Shown one piece after another: positions 40,534 to 50,999 of a DNA stretch of 64,000 bases. The notes below the pieces were generated by a model. That model saw nothing but the letters and a program-made list of their open reading frames with translations, did no database searches and was not told the DNA's origin. How positions within the stretch are numbered: the stretch's first letter is position 1; every line of letters starts with the position of its first letter. This stretch comes from an uncultured Bacteroidales bacterium (GTDB lineage: Bacteria > Bacteroidota > Bacteroidia > Bacteroidales > Paludibacteraceae), in the NCBI GenBank assembly GCA_934716995.1, contig CAKUYO010000011.1, positions 1-64,000 of the forward strand. Reading direction: 5' to 3'. The position numbers and the translations under genes were made by a program.

Positions 40534-41628
40534 ATGAAAAAGATTTTTGCAACTCTCTCTATGGCTCTGGTGGCAGTAGCCATGATGGCACAACAGCCGG
40601 TCATCACATTTGAGAAGACAGAGCATGACTTTGGCAAGATTAACGAGGCAGACGGTCGTGTTACCACGGTTTTCAAATTCAAAAACGAAGGTATGGAACC
40701 GCTTGTATTGAGCAATGTGCGTGCCAGTTGCGGTTGCACCACGCCCAAATGGACACGCGAACCGATAGAGCCCGGGCAGAACGGCGAGATAACCGTTACC
40801 TACAACCCTAACGGCCGCCCCGGACGTTTCCAAAAGACTATCACCGTTACCTCCAACGCCACAACGGCAACCCAACGCCTGTATATCAAAGGTGAGGTGA
40901 TTCCGAAACCTGCCAAACCGATCAATCAGTATGCCGTAAAGATGGGCGAACTGAGTCTCAAATCGAAGACTATCGATTTCGGCACCATCAAAAAAGGCGA
41001 AAGCGTTACCCGCGAGATTGAATATGCCAACCTGACCCAAGCGGACATCACCGTGGAACTGGCTACCCGCGACCAGGACAACTATCTCCTTTCGCAAGTT
41101 ACGCTCAGCCCTGTAAAGGCTACCGAGACCGGCAAACTGGTATTTATCTTCGATTCGAAGGTTTGCAAGAACTACGGTCCCGCCACCCTCTACGCCTACG
41201 TGGTAGTAAACGGCAAGAAACAACTCACCGATGAGTATATGATTGCGCTCCGTGCCGATGTAGTGGAGGATTTCTCCAACCTAACTCCCGCCCAGCGCCA
41301 GCAGGCGCCGATTATGGATATGGATACCCAGTTCGACCTCGGCACCGTGGCTGCGGGCAAGCACCTGAAAGCCGGTATCAGCCTGAAGAACAGCGGTACC
41401 AACGCACTGGCTATCCACCGCGTGTACAGCAGCGACGGGAACGTGGTCTGCACAGCACCGAAAGCGGTAAAAGCCAGTCCGAAAGCCGCAACCATCAAAG
41501 TGGACATCAACACCTTGGACAACGGCAAACCGATGGAACCGGGCAAGTATGCACGCCAGATTCTGGTCATTACCAACGACCCGAACCACCCGCGCCACAC
41601 CGTAAACCTGACGTGGACGGTAAAATAA
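40534..41628 (+). CDS. DUF1573 secreted protein
   Basis: 364 residues: signal peptide (MKKIFATLSMALVAVAMMAQ) and two DUF1573 immunoglobulin-like repeats, the first with EHDFGKINEADGRVTTVFKF and ASCGCTTPKW, the second from about residue 255 with FDLGTVAAGKHLKAGISLKNSG. Function of the family is unknown; it is common in Bacteroidota and Planctomycetota and likely periplasmic. The 259 bp before it contain no consensus promoter that I could find. Confidence 0.9.
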   Translation: MKKIFATLSMALVAVAMMAQQPVITFEKTEHDFGKINEADGRVTTVFKFKNEGMEPLVLSNVRASCGCTTPKWTREPIEPGQNGEITVTYNPNGRPGRFQKTITVTSNATTATQRLYIKGEVIPKPAKPINQYAVKMGELSLKSKTIDFGTIKKGESVTREIEYANLTQADITVELATRDQDNYLLSQVTLSPVKATETGKLVFIFDSKVCKNYGPATLYAYVVVNGKKQLTDEYMIALRADVVEDFSNLTPAQRQQAPIMDMDTQFDLGTVAAGKHLKAGISLKNSGTNALAIHRVYSSDGNVVCTAPKAVKASPKAATIKVDINTLDNGKPMEPGKYARQILVITNDPNHPRHTVNLTWTVK

Positions 41629-41734
41629 TGATGAATTAAGAATGATGAATTAGGAATTATATGCTTTGTGGGAACGACCTACGATGTACCCTACCCTGCA
41701 TATTAATTGTTCATTTTTAATTGTTAATTGACTT

Positions 41735-42823
41735 ATGCATCATCCTGAAAACGAGCAACAATACAAAGGTCTGACGGTTAACGCAGGGGTGGAAAACCTC
41801 CCCAGCGTTAATCCGTATGCCACCTTTCGCCGCAAGAAACGTACGCTGAGTGCCGAAGAGTATTTCGAGGGCATCCGTCGCGGCGATGCGTCCATTCTCG
41901 GTCAGGCGGTAACGCTGGTCGAGAGCAGTCTCTTGTCCGACCAAGCCATCGCACAGAAAGTGATCGAGATGTGTTTGCCCTATTCGGGAAACTCTATCCG
42001 CGTAGGCATCACGGGCGTGCCGGGGGCAGGCAAATCGACGTTTATAGAGGCACTCGGTACCGAACTCTGCGAGCAGGGGAAACATCTTGCCGTCCTGGCG
42101 ATTGACCCTTCCAGCGAGCGCAGCAAAGGCAGTATTCTCGGCGACAAAACACGTATGAACGAGTTGTCGGCTGCTGCGAATGCGTTTATCCGCCCCAGTC
42201 CGTCAGCGGGTTCGCTGGGTGGTGTGGCACGCAAGACGCGCGAGACAATCGTGCTATGCGAAGCCGCGGGGTTCGACACGATACTGGTTGAGACGGTAGG
42301 TGTCGGGCAATCGGAGACCGCCGCCCACTCGATGGTGGACTATTTCCTGCTCCTGCAGGTAACCGGCACGGGCGATGAACTGCAAGGTATCAAGCGCGGT
42401 ATCATGGAGATGGCGGACGGGATAGCCATCAACAAATGCGACGGCAATAATATAGAGCGTGCGCGCGCCGCGCGCGTAAGTTTCCGCAACGCACTGGCAC
42501 TCTTTCCGCCCTCGGAGTCGGGTTGGAAACCCGATGCAATATGCTGCTCCTCGGTGGAACATACGGGCGTGGCGGAAGTGTGGAAGAATATAGAAGAATA
42601 TATCGCTTTTGTCCGCGCCAACGGCTATTTTGACCGCCACCGCACCGAGCAGGCGAAATACTGGATGTACGAGACCATCAACCAAGCCCTATTGGACGGC
42701 TTCTACAAAAACGAGCGTATGGAGCGGTTTATCGAACAGGCAGAAAAACAAGTACTGAACAACGAGATAAGCAGTTTTGTCGCTGCGCACAACCTACTGA
42801 CCGAATATGGCAGAAACCACTAA
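41735..42823 (+). CDS. meaB: MeaB, methylmalonyl-CoA mutase-associated GTPase
   Basis: 362 residues of the MeaB/ArgK G3E-type GTPase family. Walker A GITGVPGAGKST (around residue 90), LAIDPSSERSKGSILGDKTRM, the switch VETVGVGQSE and the nucleotide motif NKCDGNN. MeaB loads and protects the B12 cofactor of methylmalonyl-CoA mutase, used in propionate formation. The mutase genes are not in the window. It overlaps dnaB by 17 bp. The 106-bp gap before it contains GAATTAGGAATTA-type repeats. Confidence 0.93.
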   Translation: MHHPENEQQYKGLTVNAGVENLPSVNPYATFRRKKRTLSAEEYFEGIRRGDASILGQAVTLVESSLLSDQAIAQKVIEMCLPYSGNSIRVGITGVPGAGKSTFIEALGTELCEQGKHLAVLAIDPSSERSKGSILGDKTRMNELSAAANAFIRPSPSAGSLGGVARKTRETIVLCEAAGFDTILVETVGVGQSETAAHSMVDYFLLLQVTGTGDELQGIKRGIMEMADGIAINKCDGNNIERARAARVSFRNALALFPPSESGWKPDAICCSSVEHTGVAEVWKNIEEYIAFVRANGYFDRHRTEQAKYWMYETINQALLDGFYKNERMERFIEQAEKQVLNNEISSFVAAHNLLTEYGRNH

Positions 42824-44366
42824 AAATACACGTCGCCGAAGCAACTCCACCCCGAAAGTAGGTGCAAACGAAATGGGCAAGTTGCCCCCCCAAGCCCCCG
42901 AACTGGAGGACTCGGTACTGGGTGCACTGATGATTGAGAAAGAGGCTTATGGTACCGTAGCCGATCTGCTCACCCCCGAATCGTTCTACAAAGACCAGAA
43001 CCGTATCATCTTTGAGGCGATACGCGCCTTGGCAGCCAAGGACCAGCCGATTGATTCGCTGTCGGTGGCGGAGAAACTGAAGAGCATGGGCACTTTGGAG
43101 GAGGCAGGCGGGCTGTACAACCTGACCGAACTCACCCGCCGTGTGGCTTCCACCGCCCACCTGCGCTACCATGCGCAGATCATTGCCCAAAAAGCGACCG
43201 CCCGCGACCTCATACACCTTGCCGCCGAGATAGAGGAGGCGGGGTACGACGAGACACAGGACATCGAAGAACTGATGCAACGTGCCGAAGCGGGCGTATT
43301 CGAGATCGGGCAGCGTGCGCAGAAACGCGATGTTACGCAGATCGACCCCGTAGTGGCAGAGGCGTTGCGCCGTATGACCGAGGCGGAGAAAAACGACAGC
43401 AACATATCGGGTATTCCGTCCGGGTTCGGCGTACTGGACAAGGTTACAGCGGGTTGGCAGAAATCCGACCTAGTGATCCTCGCCGCCCGACCGGCAATGG
43501 GTAAGACCGCCTTTGTGCTTTCGATGGCAAAAAACATAGCGGTCAATTATCATATTCCCGTGGCGATGTTCTCGCTCGAGATGTCCAACGTGCAGTTGGT
43601 GAACCGTCTGATTATGAACGTGTGCGAGATAGAGGGCGACAAGATCAAGACCGGGCGTCTGACCAAAGACGACAAAGCCCGCCTCAACACCAAGATCAAC
43701 GAACTGTACGGTGCACCGCTGTACATAGACGATACACCGTCGCTCTCGGTGTTCGAGTTGCGCTCCAAAGCGCGCAAACTCGTGCGCGAACATGATGTAC
43801 GGATGATCATCATCGACTATCTGCAACTGATGAACGCACAGGGTATGAGTTTCGGCAGCCGCGAGCAGGAGATCAGTATCATCTCCCGCAACCTGAAAGG
43901 GCTTGCCAAGGAGTTGGATATACCGATTATCGCCCTCAGCCAGTTGAACCGCGGTGTGGAATCACGCCAGGGCAACGAGGGCAAGAAACCGCAGTTGAGC
44001 GACTTGCGCGAGTCGGGTGCCATTGAGCAGGATGCCGATATGGTTTGCTTTATCCACCGTCCCGAGTACTACCACTTCTACAACGACGAGAAGACGGGCA
44101 AAGACCTGCGCGGACTGGCGGAAATCATTATCGCCAAGCACCGTAGCGGTGCCACCGACGAGGTATTCCTGCGTTTCCGTTCCAAGTTCGCGAAGTTCCA
44201 GAACGAGGACGAAGCCGCACCCGATGACGACTACGGCATACCGCCCGCACCGGCACCCGGCGACGGCGGATACCAGAGTTTTCAGTCGAAAATGAACAGT
44301 ATGAGTCCTGACGGAGCATCCGCCAATGCCAATTCGCTCGGTGACTTCGAAGAAGCACCGTTCTAA
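42807..44366 (+). CDS. dnaB: DnaB, replicative DNA helicase
   Basis: 519 residues. N-terminal DnaB domain (APELEDSVLGALMIEKEAYG), linker, then the RecA-type helicase domain with Walker A ARPAMGKTAF near residue 230, Walker B IIIDYLQLM, and SQLNRGVESRQG..LSDLRESGAIEQDADMV. It should unwind DNA at the replication fork. No intein is present. The C-terminus carries an acidic/Pro-rich tail after residue 465. Confidence 0.95.
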   Translation: MAETTKNTRRRSNSTPKVGANEMGKLPPQAPELEDSVLGALMIEKEAYGTVADLLTPESFYKDQNRIIFEAIRALAAKDQPIDSLSVAEKLKSMGTLEEAGGLYNLTELTRRVASTAHLRYHAQIIAQKATARDLIHLAAEIEEAGYDETQDIEELMQRAEAGVFEIGQRAQKRDVTQIDPVVAEALRRMTEAEKNDSNISGIPSGFGVLDKVTAGWQKSDLVILAARPAMGKTAFVLSMAKNIAVNYHIPVAMFSLEMSNVQLVNRLIMNVCEIEGDKIKTGRLTKDDKARLNTKINELYGAPLYIDDTPSLSVFELRSKARKLVREHDVRMIIIDYLQLMNAQGMSFGSREQEISIISRNLKGLAKELDIPIIALSQLNRGVESRQGNEGKKPQLSDLRESGAIEQDADMVCFIHRPEYYHFYNDEKTGKDLRGLAEIIIAKHRSGATDEVFLRFRSKFAKFQNEDEAAPDDDYGIPPAPAPGDGGYQSFQSKMNSMSPDGASANANSLGDFEEAPF

Positions 44367-44463
44367 TTAGGAATTACGAATTAGGAATTTCCCCTGAGGT
44401 TTCCCTGCTTTTTCCAGGAGGATAGCCTCACCCGAATATAGGAAAACAGAAAACAACAACATA

Positions 44464-45861
44464 ATGCAAAGAACAGTAATCATTGATGCGCTCAAGCGCA
44501 CCGACTTCGGCGCAGAAATCAACGTCCGCGGTTGGGTCAGAAGCCGTCGCGGCAACAAAAATGTATCGTTTATCGCCCTCAACGACGGTTCCACTATCAA
44601 GAACATTCAGATTGTAGCCGACCTGAGCAAGTTCTCGGAGGAGCAACTCAAGCCTGTTACCACGGGTGCCTGTATCTCGGCTACGGGTACGCTCGTAGAG
44701 AGCCAGGGTGCAGGACAGTCGGTGGAGATACAACTCACCGGTCTGGAGATCTACGGCACAGCCGACCCCGAGAAATATCCGTTGCAAAAGAAAGGACTCA
44801 GTATGGAATACCTCCGTACTATTGCACACCTGCGCCCGCGTACCAACACCTTCGGGGCGGTATTCCGTATCCGCCACAATATGGCTATGGCGATCCATAC
44901 CTACTTCCACGAGCACGGCTATTTCTATTTCCATACCCCGCTCATCACGGCTTCCGACTGCGAGGGTGCAGGACAGATGTTCCAGGTTACGACCAAGAAC
45001 CTCTACAACCTGAAGTTTGACGAGAACGGCAAAATTGACTACTCCGATGACTTCTTCGGCAAGCAGACTTCGCTGACCGTGAGCGGTCAGTTGGAGGGCG
45101 AGTTGGCGGCTATGGCACTCGGCAAGATCTATACTTTCGGTCCAACCTTCCGCGCCGAGAACAGCAACACTCCGCGCCACCTGGCAGAGTTCTGGATGAT
45201 TGAACCCGAGGTGGCTTTCATACAGAAAGACGAACTGATGGACCTCGAAGAGGATTTCATCAAGTACTGTGTCCGTTGGGCGTTGGAGAACTGCAAAGAC
45301 GACCTCGAATTTCTCAACCAGTATGTGGACAAAGGGCTGATTGCCCGTCTCGAATCGGTCATCAACACCGAGTTTGTGCGCCTGACCTACACCGAGGGGG
45401 TCAATATCCTGCAAGAGGCAATGAAGAACGGCAAGAAATTCGAGTTCCCCTGCAACTGGGGAGATGATCTCTGCTCCGAGCACGAGCGTTTCCTGGTGGA
45501 GGAGCATTTCGGCAAACCCGTCATTATGACCGACTATCCGAAAGACATCAAAGCATTCTATATGAAGATCAACGAGGACGGCAAGACCGTACAGGGTACC
45601 GACGTGCTATTCCCGCAGATCGGCGAGATCATCGGCGGTTCGGTGCGTGAAGAAAGTCTTGATAAACTGAATGCAGAGATTGAGCGCCGCCAGATACCGA
45701 TGAAAGATATGTGGTGGTACCTCGATACACGCCGTTTCGGTGCCGCACCGCATGCCGGTTTCGGACTGGGCTTCGAGCGACTGATGCTCTTCGTTACGGG
45801 TATGCAGAATATCCGCGACGTCATCCCCTTCCCGCGTACTCCGAAAACCGCAGAATTCTAA
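44464..45861 (+). CDS. asnS: AsnS, asparaginyl-tRNA synthetase
   Basis: 465-residue class IIb synthetase. OB-fold anticodon domain (VRGWVRSRRGNKNVSFIALNDG), motif 2 FGPTFRAENSNTPRHLAEFW, and motif 3 HAGFGLGFERLMLFVTGMQNIRDVIPFPRT. The P-R-T ending and absence of Asp-type insertions favour AsnRS over AspRS. The start ATG is 97 bp after dnaB. Confidence 0.95.
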   Translation: MQRTVIIDALKRTDFGAEINVRGWVRSRRGNKNVSFIALNDGSTIKNIQIVADLSKFSEEQLKPVTTGACISATGTLVESQGAGQSVEIQLTGLEIYGTADPEKYPLQKKGLSMEYLRTIAHLRPRTNTFGAVFRIRHNMAMAIHTYFHEHGYFYFHTPLITASDCEGAGQMFQVTTKNLYNLKFDENGKIDYSDDFFGKQTSLTVSGQLEGELAAMALGKIYTFGPTFRAENSNTPRHLAEFWMIEPEVAFIQKDELMDLEEDFIKYCVRWALENCKDDLEFLNQYVDKGLIARLESVINTEFVRLTYTEGVNILQEAMKNGKKFEFPCNWGDDLCSEHERFLVEEHFGKPVIMTDYPKDIKAFYMKINEDGKTVQGTDVLFPQIGEIIGGSVREESLDKLNAEIERRQIPMKDMWWYLDTRRFGAAPHAGFGLGFERLMLFVTGMQNIRDVIPFPRTPKTAEF

Positions 45862-45887
45862 TCTAATACACACAAAAACAACTGTTT

Positions 45888-48800
45888 ATGAGAAAAGTCT
45901 TTTCTATGTTGTTTGTCCTCTTGCTCTCTGTGGGTATGATGGCACAGACATCACTGCGAGGAACCATCGTCGATGAAGCGGACAACAGCCCAATCGTCGG
46001 CGCAAAGGTTACTTTGGCCAATCAGAACATTTCCACCACTACCAACGGGGCGGGCGAGTTTGCCCTGCTCTATCTGGAACCGATGGACGAAGAGGTGATT
46101 GTAGAGGCGGACGGCTATATCGCCACCATCGAACTGGTGCAACTGCAAGCGAATCAAACTCTGAAGATGGAGCCTGTCCGCCTGCAACGTGATCTTGCAC
46201 GCGATGCACAGGAGGAGATACTCCTCAACATTGCGGACGAAGACCTCAATGACGATGAGGGTAAGTCGCAAGCACAGGCATCGGCCTCCTCGGCTAGCAA
46301 CGATGTATTCAACTCAACCACCTCATTTGCTTGGTCCACAGCCCGTTACCGCAAACGCGGTTACGACCAGACCTACGAGCAGACTTATATCAACGGCATC
46401 AACTTCAACTCTGCCGAGCGCGGTCAGTTCAATTTCTCGTCGATGGGCGGTTTGAACGATGCCAGCCGTAACAAAGAGGTGCTGAACCCTATTGAGGCGA
46501 CCAACTTTGCTTTCGGCGGTCTCGGCACATCGACCAACTACCTGATGGACGCTTCGCGCTATGCACAGGGTTGGAAAGTGGGCGTTGCCGGTACGAACCG
46601 CAACTACAAAGCCCGCGTGAACGCCACCTATGCCAGCGGACCACTTGCCAACGGCTGGTCGTTTATCGGTCAGTTGGCATTCCGTTTCTCTCCTTATATA
46701 GATCAGAAAGGAACTATCGGCGAGGGTATCAAATACTATTCGCTGGGCTATTTCTTCTCGGCAGAAAAGAAATTCAACAACGGCGACAAACTGTCTATCA
46801 TCACTTTCGGCGCACCTACCGAGCGCGGGCAGTCGGCTGCCGTTACCCAGGAGGTGTACGACTTGACCAATGCCTACAACAAGACCTCGTGGGGGCATAA
46901 CAACTACAACCCCTATTGGGGCTACCAGAACGGCAAAGTACGCAACTCGCGCATCGTCAAATCGTATGACCCGACTGCCATCCTGAACTATGACCTGAAG
47001 ATTGACGACTACAACAAGATGAAGTTTGCCGTCGGCTACCACTATAGTTTCTACAGCAACTCGGCGCTCACGTTCTACAATGCGCCCGACCCGCGTCCGG
47101 ACTACTACCGCAACCTGCCGTCTTTCCTCTGGGACGGACAGATTGCCGACTCCAACTCGGAGCAACTCTACAGCCCTGACGGCGGACACTATCCGTACGG
47201 AAACTTCATCGGTGCGGATATGAACGGTCTCGAAATGGGTATGGGACAAGTGGCACACGACGGACAGATCATCGGTCCGAGTATCAATGCACAGCAATAC
47301 AATGCCTTGGTGGATCTGTGGCAGAGCCGCGACAACAAGACCACCCAGATCGACTGGGACAACATCTACGCTTCGAACATCGCCAACAACTACACCAACC
47401 CCAACGGGTCGGCACGCTACCTGTTGGAGCGCCGCCACAACAATATCCAGGAGGCGATGGCGAATATCAACTACGTGAATACGCAGTTCGACCACCTCAA
47501 GATTACCGCCGGTTTGGAAGGCAAGTTCTCGCAAGGTATCCACTACAAGACCGTGGACGACCTGCTCGGCGGTAACCAATGGATTGACGTCGATCCGTTT
47601 GCCGACCGTGATATCAAGGAGTTGGCTACCAATGCCGGTCTGTCGCAAACCGACATCGCCAACGTAAAGAAAAACGACATCGCTGCAGACTACAACGACG
47701 TGAAGCACGATGGCGACCGTTTCGGCTACGACTACCGTATCAACATAGGTACTGCCAAACTGTGGGCGCAGAACGAGTGGACATTCAACGAAGTGGATCT
47801 CTACTATGCCCTGCAACTCACCTACTCTTCGATGCAACGTACCACCAATATGATCAACGGTCGTGCATGGTATCTCTCGCAACTCAATCCGCAATACGCT
47901 TCCCACTACCTCGGTACACAAGCCGACGAGATCATCGCCCGTGCCAATGCCGGTACACTCACTGCGGGTACCACCTATATGGGACAGGCACACCATTTCA
48001 TTGACCCTGCTTTCAAGATCGGTGCCACCTACAAGATTGACGGACGCAACAAACTGAAGATCAATACACTGGCAGAGACACGCGCTCCGTTGGCACGCAA
48101 TGCCTACATCTCGCAGCGTGTTCACGACCGCGCTATCGAAACAATCTACACCCACGATAATGCCAAGAACCTCAAGGACTTCTACGCAGCCAGCGAGAAA
48201 GTGGCGGGCGGCGATCTCTCCTACGAGTTCAATTTCCCCGTTGTCCGCGGTCGTATCACCGGTTTCTTCACCCAGTTCTGGGACGGAAGCGAACTGAACG
48301 GCTACTACGACGACGAGGCACGTACGTTTGTCAACCAGGCTCTGACGGGTATCAACCGCCGTCATATGGGTATCGAAGCAGCCGCTGCCGTGAAACTCGG
48401 TACGTATTTTACCTTGACGGGTGCTGCCAGCGTGGGCGACTACCGCTATACAAGCAACGCAATGGCTATCACATCTGCCGAGAACGGTATGGCTCTCGCC
48501 GAAGACAAAGACGGCAAGTCGGTCTTCGAGTTGCAGGACGAGGTTCTGCTCAAGGGCATCCGTGTGGCAACCGGTCCGCAAGTGAACGCCAGCCTCAAAC
48601 TGTCGTTTTTCCACCCGAAGATGTGGTTTGCCGATGTAACGGTCAGTTACTACGACTGGAACTTCCTCGATGTGGCTCCTTCGCGCCGTATGAAAGGTCT
48701 TTACACGGGTGTACGTGCTGACGGAACGCCTGTAAACGGATGGTATGGCGACAGTTATGCCAACGCTATCGAGACCACCGACGGCAAAACTGCTGTGGTA

Positions 48801-49187
48801 ACGGGCGACGGCTCTTTCCCGACCAATGCCGTGCTGGATAAGAACGGAGTACCTGTACTGCGCTATCCGTACAACATTCTCTCTATGCAGGAGTCGTTGG
48901 CTGCCACCAACCCGCTCAACCGCTTCATTGTTGATGCCAGCGTAGGCAAGTTGATCTATCTGAAAAACCGTCAGTCGCTGTCTGTCAACCTGTCGGTAAC
49001 CAACCTCACCAACAACACCCACTTCAAGACGGGCGGCTACCAGCAGGCACGTCTCCCCCGCTACACGCGCCAGGGTGTGGGCGACAACGAGAACTCGGTC
49101 ATCTCGCCTAATGTGTGGAAATTCCCGAGCAAGTACTACTACGCATGGGGTATGAACTTCTTCTTGAGTGTAACCTATAAATTCTAA
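45888..49187 (+). CDS. TonB-dependent receptor-like outer-membrane protein
   Basis: 1099 residues. Signal peptide (MRKVFSMLFVLLLSVGMMAQ), then a carboxypeptidase-type regulatory domain (TSLRGTIVDEADNSPIVGAKV), a linker rich in Ala and Ser (about 125-140), a plug-like region and a long beta-barrel sequence ending FFLSVTYKF with a C-terminal aromatic residue. No standard TonB box is evident. Bacteroidota proteins of this kind are often paired with a DUF5689 lipoprotein, as here. The cargo is unknown. The ATG is 26 bp after asnS. Confidence 0.88.
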   Translation: MRKVFSMLFVLLLSVGMMAQTSLRGTIVDEADNSPIVGAKVTLANQNISTTTNGAGEFALLYLEPMDEEVIVEADGYIATIELVQLQANQTLKMEPVRLQRDLARDAQEEILLNIADEDLNDDEGKSQAQASASSASNDVFNSTTSFAWSTARYRKRGYDQTYEQTYINGINFNSAERGQFNFSSMGGLNDASRNKEVLNPIEATNFAFGGLGTSTNYLMDASRYAQGWKVGVAGTNRNYKARVNATYASGPLANGWSFIGQLAFRFSPYIDQKGTIGEGIKYYSLGYFFSAEKKFNNGDKLSIITFGAPTERGQSAAVTQEVYDLTNAYNKTSWGHNNYNPYWGYQNGKVRNSRIVKSYDPTAILNYDLKIDDYNKMKFAVGYHYSFYSNSALTFYNAPDPRPDYYRNLPSFLWDGQIADSNSEQLYSPDGGHYPYGNFIGADMNGLEMGMGQVAHDGQIIGPSINAQQYNALVDLWQSRDNKTTQIDWDNIYASNIANNYTNPNGSARYLLERRHNNIQEAMANINYVNTQFDHLKITAGLEGKFSQGIHYKTVDDLLGGNQWIDVDPFADRDIKELATNAGLSQTDIANVKKNDIAADYNDVKHDGDRFGYDYRINIGTAKLWAQNEWTFNEVDLYYALQLTYSSMQRTTNMINGRAWYLSQLNPQYASHYLGTQADEIIARANAGTLTAGTTYMGQAHHFIDPAFKIGATYKIDGRNKLKINTLAETRAPLARNAYISQRVHDRAIETIYTHDNAKNLKDFYAASEKVAGGDLSYEFNFPVVRGRITGFFTQFWDGSELNGYYDDEARTFVNQALTGINRRHMGIEAAAAVKLGTYFTLTGAASVGDYRYTSNAMAITSAENGMALAEDKDGKSVFELQDEVLLKGIRVATGPQVNASLKLSFFHPKMWFADVTVSYYDWNFLDVAPSRRMKGLYTGVRADGTPVNGWYGDSYANAIETTDGKTAVVTGDGSFPTNAVLDKNGVPVLRYPYNILSMQESLAATNPLNRFIVDASVGKLIYLKNRQSLSVNLSVTNLTNNTHFKTGGYQQARLPRYTRQGVGDNENSVISPNVWKFPSKYYYAWGMNFFLSVTYKF

Positions 49188-49192
49188 TCAGT

Positions 49193-50386
49193 ATGCAACG
49201 TAAAATCTATTATATAGCCGCTCTGTTTGCCGCTACGGCAACCGCCCTGTTCACCTCTTGCGAACCGCGTGCCCTCACCGAGGATGACGTGTTCAAAAAG
49301 AGCGACGACATCGAAAGCATTATGCAACAGCGCGATGCAGAATACCACCTCTACACGCTCAATGAGTTTGTGGACACCTATATGACCGAACAGGGTAATT
49401 TCTGGAGCGATACATCGCAATACCGCAGCCGCGCTACCAACGGCGACGGAATCTACCTGTTCTCGCTGGATACCCTGCCTACCACCGGTGCGGGTATCTA
49501 TATCCGCGGACGTGTTACCACCGATGACTACGGAGGAAATTTTTATAAAGCCTTGGTTATCCAACAGGTGATTGACGGTGTACAGCAGAACCTGCGTGTG
49601 TCAGTGGATCTCGGTTCAGTAGGCGGTATGTACCAACTCGGACAAGAGATACTTATCCGCTGCAACGGTCTCTGCATCGGGCGTTATGGCGACCAGCCGC
49701 AACTATGCATACCCGCATACAACAACAATATCTATGCGCAGAACGCTACGCAAAAAGTCGGTTGGGCTCCCGGACGTATTCCTAACGGTATTTTCCGCAA
49801 TGCGGCAACGCTGATCGGTGTACCCGACCAATCGAAACTGCAATATGACACCATCACCATTGCCGACTTTATCAACCTCAACGACGAGAAGCAGATGCGT
49901 ACGATGGACGGGCGTTTGGTAGTCCTCAAAGATGTGTGGTTTACGGGCAAATACGAGTATAACAGTACACTAAAAGACTGCACCACGGGCGATCCAGAGA
50001 CAGACAGTTATGCCAATGTCTTTGCACCGACCACCAACAATGTAGGTTTCCCGCAAAGCCGTATCATCTCCGACGGCACCAACGAGACACTCGTCGGCAG
50101 TTCGGAATATAGCAAGTTCTCCCATTTCTATATCCCCGGTGCCAACGCTACGGGTATAGCCGACTGCACCAAATATAAAGGTACTGTCACAGGTATCCTC
50201 GGTCAGTTCCGCGACAATGCACGCTATGCGCATGACAAATACGACTGGTCAATCACCCCGCGTAACATCAACATCGGCAACAGCAGCCCGCTGAACGACA
50301 TCGTGATGTTCAATACAGAGACGGGCGAAGAGTGGATACCGCAGGAGTACACCGCTCCGAAAGAAGAGACCGCTCCCGCAGAGTAA
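49193..50386 (+). CDS. DUF5689 lipoprotein
   Basis: 397 residues. Lipoprotein signal with lipobox ALFTSC (Cys23), then a DUF5689 domain (LPTTGAGIYIRGRVTTDDYGGNFYKALVIQ) with an OB-like strand pattern, and a Glu/Pro-rich tail. Five bases after the TonB-dependent receptor gene, so the two form a surface receptor pair. Substrate unknown. A strong terminator follows. Confidence 0.86.
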   Translation: MQRKIYYIAALFAATATALFTSCEPRALTEDDVFKKSDDIESIMQQRDAEYHLYTLNEFVDTYMTEQGNFWSDTSQYRSRATNGDGIYLFSLDTLPTTGAGIYIRGRVTTDDYGGNFYKALVIQQVIDGVQQNLRVSVDLGSVGGMYQLGQEILIRCNGLCIGRYGDQPQLCIPAYNNNIYAQNATQKVGWAPGRIPNGIFRNAATLIGVPDQSKLQYDTITIADFINLNDEKQMRTMDGRLVVLKDVWFTGKYEYNSTLKDCTTGDPETDSYANVFAPTTNNVGFPQSRIISDGTNETLVGSSEYSKFSHFYIPGANATGIADCTKYKGTVTGILGQFRDNARYAHDKYDWSITPRNINIGNSSPLNDIVMFNTETGEEWIPQEYTAPKEETAPAE

Positions 50387-50400
50387 AAGACATAGAAATC

Positions 50401-50450
50401 GGGGCAAAGAACAATACTCCAACAGCATTGGTTCTTTGTCCCGCTTTTTT
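50401..50450 (+). terminator. Rho-independent terminator after the DUF5689 gene
   Basis: Stem GGGGCAAAGAAC (50401-50412) pairs with GTTCTTTGTCCC (50431-50442) through 12 positions including one G-U pair. An 18-nt loop and a T6 run (50445-50450) follow. It begins 15 bp after the stop codon. Confidence 0.85.
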
Positions 50451-50492
50451 AGTGTTCTTTGTTCATTGTTCTTTATTCTCTGTTTCAACGAA

Positions 50493-50993
50493 ATGAATTG
50501 GCTTGATGCCCTGCTCCTTTTACCGCTGCTCATCGGACTCATCAGGGGGCTGATGCGCGGACTGATCACCGAACTCATTGCCATACTGGCAGTTGTGTTC
50601 GGCGTGGTGGGTGCACGTCTGTGGGGTGCACGTTTCTCTGCGTGGATATTGCTGCAAACCGAATGGCCTGCGGGTGTATGCGATGTGGTTGCATACGCCC
50701 TGCTGTTTCTGGGTATCGCTATTGTACTGAATATACTCGGACGCTTGCTCTCCAAACTGCTGCGCGCTATTCACCTCGGTTTCCTCAACCGGTTAGGCGG
50801 AGGCGTGTTCGGCGTTGCCAAATGGGCGTTGGTAGTCCTGATAATAGTATTCCTTGCCGACCGCATTGACCGCCAGTTCGGCTGTTTCAGCAAGACGGAA
50901 ATCGTAAAGACCTCCGTCCTCTATCGTCCGTTGGTGGACGCATCCGATCATCTGTTCAATGTGGTAACCGAAGCCACTGCCAACAACCCGTAA
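50493..50993 (+). CDS. CvpA-family membrane protein
   Basis: 166 residues from the ATG at 50493 (MNWLDALLLLPLLIGLIRG), chosen because the family begins here; an upstream reading passes through the terminator tail. Four hydrophobic segments; the GLIRGLMRGLITELIAILAV segment and FLNRLGGGVFGVAKWALV are typical of CvpA proteins, linked to colicin V production and peptidoglycan turnover. Seven bases separate it from folK. Confidence 0.87.
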   Translation: MNWLDALLLLPLLIGLIRGLMRGLITELIAILAVVFGVVGARLWGARFSAWILLQTEWPAGVCDVVAYALLFLGIAIVLNILGRLLSKLLRAIHLGFLNRLGGGVFGVAKWALVVLIIVFLADRIDRQFGCFSKTEIVKTSVLYRPLVDASDHLFNVVTEATANNP

Positions 50994-50999
50994 AACGCA

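Noticed and set aside
44366..44463. Hairpin GAGG..CCTC before asnS as a T-box
   Set aside because: Only a 4-5 bp stem, no T-box or specifier motif, and the phylum rarely uses T-boxes.
46323..49022. Long open frame (about 900 codons) antisense to the TonB-dependent receptor gene
   Set aside because: No family resemblance, and it mirrors the codon pattern of the receptor gene; a by-product of biased codon use. Similar antisense frames over 59217-61433, 61909-63285 and 1316-2758 were rejected for the same reason.
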